10,033 nt of DNA, taken from contig JAPPBK010000390.1 in assembly GCA_026705105.1 (NCBI GenBank), forward strand, positions 1-10,033. Direction: 5' to 3'. Both the position numbers and the translations under genes were made by a program. Positions 7,801-10,033 of the stretch are shown piece after piece; position 1 is the first letter of the stretch, and each line of letters begins with the position of its first letter. Under the pieces are notes generated by a model. It was given only the letters and a program-made list of their open reading frames with translations, searched no databases and was not told where the DNA came from. The stretch is from Chloroflexota bacterium. GTDB lineage: Bacteria; Chloroflexota; Dehalococcoidia; Bin125.

Positions 7801-10033
7801 GCGTCGCCGCCCCCTCGGCCAGCGCCGTCAGACGCAGGCGCTCGCCCGCCAGCGCGAACTCGACCACGCCGGCGGCCCCCTCTTCCTCCACCGTGTAACT
7901 CAGTTCGTCGCCCTCCGGATCGCTGAACCACTCGCTCAAGCGCAGCTCGCGCGGCTCGCCGCCCAGACTCAGCTCGATCGCCGGCAGCGGCCTCGCGACC
8001 GGCGGCTCGTTGGCCCGCTCCTGGCTCAGCGCGACCACGTAGGTCGCCGCGCGCGAACCGTCGGCCGACGTCACCGTGACGCGCAGCTCCAACCCGTCCG
8101 CCAGCGCCACTTGGTGACCCTCGGTCTCCGGGTCGGCGTCGGCCGGCTCGATCGCAACCGCCGCCGCAGCCGCGACCGGCGTCGCCTCGACCGTGGTCAA
8201 CTCCAACTCCGCCGGCGCCTGCTCCGCATAGCGGAAGCGGGCCGGCGCGAAGCCCGCCAACTCGACGCCGCTCAGGCGCAGGTCGCGCAGGCGCGCCACC
8301 AGCGCGTCAGGCATGTTGTAGCTGTACAGACGCGCGTCCTGGGCGTCCGCCACCCAGACCAGCTCGCCGTCCGACCAGATGCCCGACGGGCGGCCGTTGC
8401 CCGCCTTGAGCAGCGACCGGAAACTGAACTCCTGCTCCTCCTGACGCCGCAACTCGCCCTCGACGATCCGGTAGGCCAGCAGCCGCCGCGAAACGTCGTC
8501 CGAGATCCAGATCGTCGTCCCGTCCGACCAGATCCCGCGCGGACTGCCGTTCAGCGAGTGCAGCCGGTAGCGGGCCAGCAACTCGCCCGGGTTCATCGAG
8601 TAACAGAACAGCTCGTCGGCCACCGCGTCCAGCACGTACATCGACGCGCCGTCCGACCAGATCCCGCGCGGGTCGCGGTTGTCCTCGTGCAGGTCGAACT
8701 CGCGCGCCTCCAGCCGTTCGCCTGTCGCCAGCCGGTAGGCGAAGATCCGGTCTGCGCCCGAGTCCGACACCCAGATCACGTCGCCGTCCGACCAGACCCC
8801 GTGCGCGAACCGGTTCGCCCCGGCCAGCACAATCTCCAGCGCCTCGCGGCGTTCGCCCGTGCTCAGGTCGTAGGCGTAGATCCGGTCTCCGCCACTCTCG
8901 GCGTTGTCGACCACATACAGCGTCTCGCCGTCCGACCAGACGCCCGTCGGACGTTCGTGCTCGTCGGCCAAGCGCTCGATGTCCCGCTTCACGTTCCAGT
9001 CGAAGTCCTCCTCCGAGGGCGTCGCGACCGCCGGTCCGCCGCCGCTGCTGCCGCCGACGGAGGGGGTCCGTGCGGTGCTGGTCGCGGGCGCCACCGTGCC
9101 CGTGTCCGGGAAGACCTCGCTGACCAGCGGTCCCTCGGCGTTGTTGTCGCCGTCAGTGAAGCTGACCTCCACCGTGAGCCGCTTCTCCAGCTCGTCCAGG
9201 GTCAGCTCGTACGTCGGGTCGGTACCCAGGTCGGCCTCGAAGGTGGCGCCGGTCGCGTCGTAGCGTTTCCACTGGTAGCGGAAGGCGCCCAGGCCGTCCC
9301 CGTCCGCAATGTCGGAGGTGTCGGCGGTCAGGGTCTGGCCGACCTCGGCCCTGCCCTCGATCGTCGGCCGGCCCGTGGCCGGGTCGGGCACGGACGTGAC
9401 GTTGATCGTCATCAACTTGGCGGCCTCCGCCTGCGACGAGCCGCTGCGGACGGTGAAGCTAAATCTCGCGTAGTCCGTCCCGTTGCCGTGTTCGGCGGGC
9501 GTGTAGACGAGCAGGCCCGCCTCAAGGTCGGCCCGCGAGACCCGGCCGCCGAATGAGGTGTCGCCGGAGAGGGCGAGCGCGCCCACGGCGGGCGGGCCCA
9601 GGATGAGCACGGTGTCGAGGGGATCGCCGTCGACGTCGGAGTAGCCGAAGTCCGCCAACGTGAACGTGTAGGGCGTGTCCTCGTTCGTCGTGACCGTGCC
9701 GTCCGCCACCGTCGGGGAGTCGTCCACGGCTGTCACGTTGATCGTGATCGTGTAGGTGTCGGCGCTCTCGTCCGTGCCGTCGCTGACCTTGAAGGTGAAG
9801 CTCGTGTAGCCCGGCCCGTTGGCGTTCTCGGGCGGCGTGTAGACGAGATTGCCGATGTCGCCCGCCGCCACCACGTCGCTGGCGTTCACGTCCGCGCCCG
9901 AGAGGGTGAGTGCGCCCAGGGCGGACACGGTCACGATCCGCACGCTGGCCAGCGTGTCGCCGGGGTCCGCGTCGGAGAAGCTGAAGTCCGCCGCCGTGAA
10001 GGTGTGGGGCGTGTCCTCCAGCGTCGTCACCGT
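4889..10033 (-). CDS. Giant cadherin-like/Ig-like/WSDG-propeller repeat protein, probable surface adhesin (5' end missing)
   Basis: Open from the right edge to a TGA at 4889-4891; 1,714 residues are visible and the start lies outside the window (the edge sequence is already inside a repeat). Numbering residue 1 at 10030, the order is: cadherin-like module 1-104; cadherin-like plus Ig-like 105-310; Gly/Ser/Thr/Pro-rich linker 311-340; WSDG propeller 345-575; cadherin-like beta-sandwich 578-670; Ig-like 673-765; two RRL repeats 770-887; cadherin-like plus Ig-like 905-1110 and again 1118-1322; two-cysteine domain 1338-1410; second beta-sandwich 1418-1512; second two-cysteine domain 1524-1597; last cadherin-like module 1605-1713. 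Many Asp-rich DGDP turns resemble the calcium-binding linkers of such repeats. Only five cysteines occur, four of them in the two-cysteine domains. No catalytic domain, LPXTG motif, RTX repeat or C-terminal membrane segment is visible. Known families with this make-up are mostly extracellular binding proteins; the adhesin role is inference. The long open frame and clear repeats make the coding call firm. Confidence 0.95.
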   Translation of the reverse strand, partial: TVTTLEDTPHTFTAADFSFSDADPGDTLASVRIVTVSALGALTLSGADVNASDVVAAGDIGNLVYTPPENANGPGYTSFTFKVSDGTDESADTYTITINVTAVDDSPTVADGTVTTNEDTPYTFTLADFGYSDVDGDPLDTVLILGPPAVGALALSGDTSFGGRVSRADLEAGLLVYTPAEHGNGTDYARFSFTVRSGSSQAEAAKLMTINVTSVPDPATGRPTIEGRAEVGQTLTADTSDIADGDGLGAFRYQWKRYDATGATFEADLGTDPTYELTLDELEKRLTVEVSFTDGDNNAEGPLVSEVFPDTGTVAPATSTARTPSVGGSSGGGPAVATPSEEDFDWNVKRDIERLADEHERPTGVWSDGETLYVVDNAESGGDRIYAYDLSTGERREALEIVLAGANRFAHGVWSDGDVIWVSDSGADRIFAYRLATGERLEAREFDLHEDNRDPRGIWSDGASMYVLDAVADELFCYSMNPGELLARYRLHSLNGSPRGIWSDGTTIWISDDVSRRLLAYRIVEGELRRQEEQEFSFRSLLKAGNGRPSGIWSDGELVWVADAQDARLYSYNMPDALVARLRDLRLSGVELAGFAPARFRYAEQAPAELELTTVEATPVAAAAAVAIEPADADPETEGHQVALADGLELRVTVTSADGSRAATYVVALSQERANEPPVARPLPAIELSLGGEPRELRLSEWFSDPEGDELSYTVEEEGAAGVVEFALAGERLRLTALAEGAATLLAWASDGRASSEALRIDAVVAPPAATAELRIVARRLANGRVEFGLRTRTGADTWSERLLPRIRFLPEDAQPGRWLVSGTIDGDEQDLAADVRIAARRLADGRVEFGLQVRAADAWGDRLLPRARFLPEGAEPGRWFTSSAVEVDSPEPEPATGSEGHGNAPPSASDGVVTTSEDTAYTFSAADFNYSDPDGDPLASVTIVPPPSGALTLSGTGVRMGDVVARSQIDAGRLVYTPPRDANGEPFTALWFLVNDGAADSAMAYRISIRIAAVNDPATGAPVIEGAARVGQTLAAATSGIADADGLGEFRYQWKRYAADGDRFEADLGTDATYTLTAAELDKRVAVEVEFTDADGGDEGPLASEVFPGVGAIQDNTPPTAADAALRTNENTPLSFTAAHFGFTDADGDPLASVRIATPPDLGRLILSGAGVSANQVVSRAEIDAGALVYSPPSDASGDPYTSFSFTVSDGTDESSATYTITINVTAVPDDARPRPSISGTARVGETLTAEIAAIADAGDPGDIRYRWKRYADDGASFEADLGAGPSYELTASEEGKTVAVEVWFGDGADQRSLVSAPFPASGKVAAALGVVDPQRHCLYGGVSEGFSLVVHAGGGLDELVACAGRRGVAALHVLDHGEWVSHFIGAPAFVNRDFAELFADGLPAGTPLVAEAGPPSARAELASLELSGVDLGAFSPARTEYAGVVADGALQTKVTATPQPSAGAVSIAPADADGDPANGHQVALRADSAISVSVTSADGSRTRVYRVWIASGAEAQAEPTATCLVGEVAAGFSLLVHEGGSVEALADCARSRGVDALWTLVDGEYVGFYVDEPAFLNHDFRDRFPHGLPPGTPLYASSTGPVNAPPTAADGSVTTNGDAAYTFTASDFSYADADGDPLASVTIVTLPAAGALSLSGASLRAGDEAAKAEVDAGLLVYTPPANFGGEDSASFRFRVSDGADQSVVYTMTIGGT
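4892..5218 (-). repeat. Cadherin-like module 5, C-terminal end of gene A
   Basis: Residues 1605-1713 include TTNGDAAYTFTASDF, ADADGDPLASV, LSLSGASL, LVYTPPANFGG and FRVSDGADQS, and end YTMTIGGT before the stop. The last strand of the module is complete, so the protein appears to end naturally here, without any added anchor, transmembrane helix or sorting domain. Confidence 0.85.
5240..5461 (-). repeat. Unnamed two-cysteine domain, copy 2 (GFSLLVHEGG)
   Basis: Residues 1524-1597 repeat the first copy: CLVGEVAAGFSLLVHEGG, ALADCARSRGVDAL, a GEYVGFYV strand, EPAFLNHDF and HGLPPGTPLYA. Cys1524 and Cys1549 keep the 25-residue spacing. About half of the residues are shared with the first copy by eye. 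It lies just before the final cadherin-like module. Confidence 0.7.
5495..5779 (-). repeat. Cadherin-like beta-sandwich domain, copy 2 of gene A
   Basis: Residues 1418-1512 carry LASLELSGVDLGAFSPART near the start and SVTSADGSRTRVYRVWI at the end, with IAPADADGDPANGHQVAL between. The first copy has the matching IEPADADPETEGHQVAL. It is placed between the two two-cysteine domains. Confidence 0.75.
5801..6019 (-). repeat. Unnamed two-cysteine domain, copy 1 (GFSLVVHAGG)
   Basis: Residues 1338-1410 run from CLYGGVSEGFSLVVHAGG through ELVACAGRRGVAAL, a Trp/His-bearing strand, GAPAFVNRDF to DGLPAGTPLVA. Cys1338 and Cys1363 are 25 apart, exactly as in the second copy, which suggests a disulfide in an exported protein. 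The layout vaguely recalls 'GWNLV...GAPxFVN...G' domains of other exported bacterial proteins. I cannot assign a family or function. Confidence 0.7.
6065..6679 (-). repeat. Cadherin-like + Ig-like two-domain unit, copy 3 (divergent)
   Basis: Residues 1118-1322 have TNENTPLSFTAAHF, TDADGDPLASV, LVYSPPSDASG, then an Ig-like part with ISGTARVGETLTA, YRWKRYADDG, EADLGAGPSYELT and VSAPFP. The junction is PDDARPRP instead of DPATG, and the final acidic turn is shortened, so this copy is the most changed of the three. A 26-base match (6354-6379 and 9732-9757) links its end to the end of module 1. Confidence 0.85.
6701..7318 (-). repeat. Cadherin-like + Ig-like two-domain unit, copy 2
   Basis: Residues 905-1110 have TTSEDTAYTFSAADF, SDPDGDPLASV, LVYTPPRDANG, the NDPATGAP junction, IEGAARVGQTLAA, YQWKRYAADG, EADLGTDATYTLT and EGPLASEVFP. 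The architecture is the same as in the copy at 9101-9718. Positions 7200-7233 are identical over 34 bases to 5097-5130 in the last cadherin-like module. Confidence 0.85.
7370..7723 (-). repeat. Tandem pair of about 61-residue RRLxxGRVEFGL repeats
   Basis: Residues 770-823 and 833-887 share the order RIxARRLAxGRVEFGL, W(S/G)(E/D)RLLPR, RFLPE and PGRW. DNA of the two copies is also close: 64 of 71 bases match between 7395-7465 and 7578-7648, a 183-base period, which points to recent tandem duplication. I recall similar motifs in proteins of uncultured GC-rich bacteria but know no family name or function. An Asp/Glu/Pro-rich linker follows. Confidence 0.75.
7736..8014 (-). other. Ig-like domain with NEPPVA start, single copy in gene A
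   Basis: Residues 673-765 contain NEPPVARPLP, LSEWFSDPEGDELSY and a late LLAWASDG strand. This is the pattern of the Ig/cadherin-like domains with an 'FSDPEGD' calcium-type turn that are often found in exported proteins. It links the first beta-sandwich domain to the RRL repeats and differs from the DPATG-linked Ig-like copies elsewhere in the protein. Confidence 0.65.
8021..8299 (-). repeat. Cadherin-like beta-sandwich domain, copy 1 of gene A
   Basis: Residues 578-670 begin with LRDLRLSGVELAGFAPARF and end with VTVTSADGSRAATYVVALS. This matches the pattern of the bacterial cadherin-like beta-sandwich family (Pfam PF12733, from memory). It follows the propeller directly. A second copy lies at 5495-5779 between the two two-cysteine domains. 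Confidence 0.75.
8306..8998 (-). repeat. Five WSDG beta-propeller-type repeats in gene A
   Basis: Residues 345-575 carry five G(V/I)WSDG motifs beginning near residues 363, 411, 456, 499 and 550, spaced 43-51 residues. Each is followed by a strand such as IWVSD or MYVLD and, in most copies, an xDRIxAY strand, as in NHL-like propeller blades. Five blades is at the low end for a closed ring. A sixth may be built from the flanks, or the segment may form an open or five-bladed structure. The likely role is ligand or protein binding; no catalytic residues can be proposed. Confidence 0.8.
9101..9718 (-). repeat. Cadherin-like + Ig-like two-domain unit, copy 1
   Basis: Residues 105-310 form a cadherin-like module (TNEDTPYTFTLADF, SDVDGDPLDT, LVYTPAEHGNG) joined by PDPATGRP to an Ig-like domain (IEGRAEVGQTLTADTS, YQWKRYDATG, EADLGTDPTYELT, EGPLVSEVFP). 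The same pair, about 206 residues long, returns at 6701-7318 and 6065-6679, so it seems to have been duplicated as a unit. Confidence 0.85.
9719..10033 (-). repeat. Cadherin-like 'tandem-95' type module 1 of gene A (cut by the window edge)
   Basis: This is the first visible copy of a roughly 105-110-residue module. Its landmarks are LEDTPHTFTAADF, FSDADPGD, LTLSGADV, LVYTPPENANG, FTFKVSDGTDES and YTITINVTAV. The same landmarks recur in four more copies in this protein. The first strand is cut at the window edge, so more copies probably lie upstream. Confidence 0.85.

Noticed and set aside
5588..9556. Plus-strand open frame of 1,322 codons lying antisense to gene A.
   Set aside because: It is fully antisense to a protein with clear domain repeats. 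Its translation is Arg/Gly/Val-rich with no recognisable domain, as expected when a GC-rich gene leaves the opposite strand open.
4889..10033. Regular repeats as a CRISPR or non-coding tandem array.
   Set aside because: The repeats are in frame, diverged at DNA level and match protein modules; there are no short identical direct repeats with unique spacers.

Overview
The window is clearly GC-rich and coding almost end to end on the minus strand. It holds parts of two very large, modular, repeat-built proteins that are predicted to be secreted or on the cell surface. There are no metabolic genes, RNA genes, mobile elements or CRISPR arrays. This style of mosaic (cadherin-like 'NEDTxYTFT' repeats, 'GIWSDG' propeller blades, SwmB-like, Calx-beta-like and fibronectin III domains) is, from memory, common in GC-rich uncultured marine and sponge-associated bacteria such as Chloroflexota, Actinomycetota, Poribacteria and some Proteobacteria. 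No marker gene is present, so the phylum cannot be fixed.

Layout, in the direction of transcription (right to left). Gene A (10033 down to 4889) enters from the right edge without its start and ends in TGA. Its 1,714 visible residues carry five cadherin-like modules, three Ig-like modules directly behind cadherin-like ones, one five-blade WSDG propeller segment, two cadherin-like beta-sandwich domains, one other Ig-like domain, a tandem pair of about 61-residue 'RRLxxGRVEFGL' repeats, and two copies of a roughly 73-residue two-cysteine domain that I cannot name. After a 55-base gap containing a small inverted repeat, gene B starts near 4833 and runs off the left edge with no stop in 1,611 codons. 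It begins with an unusually long basic N-terminus, then a hydrophobic signal-like segment with an AxA site. Three tandem domains resembling 'choice-of-anchor R' follow, then an Ig-like domain related to those in gene A, three SwmB-like domains, two Calx-beta-like domains, another beta-rich repeat and a fibronectin III domain.

The shared strand, the short gap and the one shared domain type suggest the genes are co-transcribed and that both products work outside the cytoplasm, most plausibly in adhesion, cell-cell or host contact, or ligand binding. No catalytic domain is visible in either. The function is inferred from architecture only. The best candidates for something poorly described are the two-cysteine domain, the RRL repeat and the long N-terminal leader of gene B. 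I found no sign of a defence system or other new enzymatic system.
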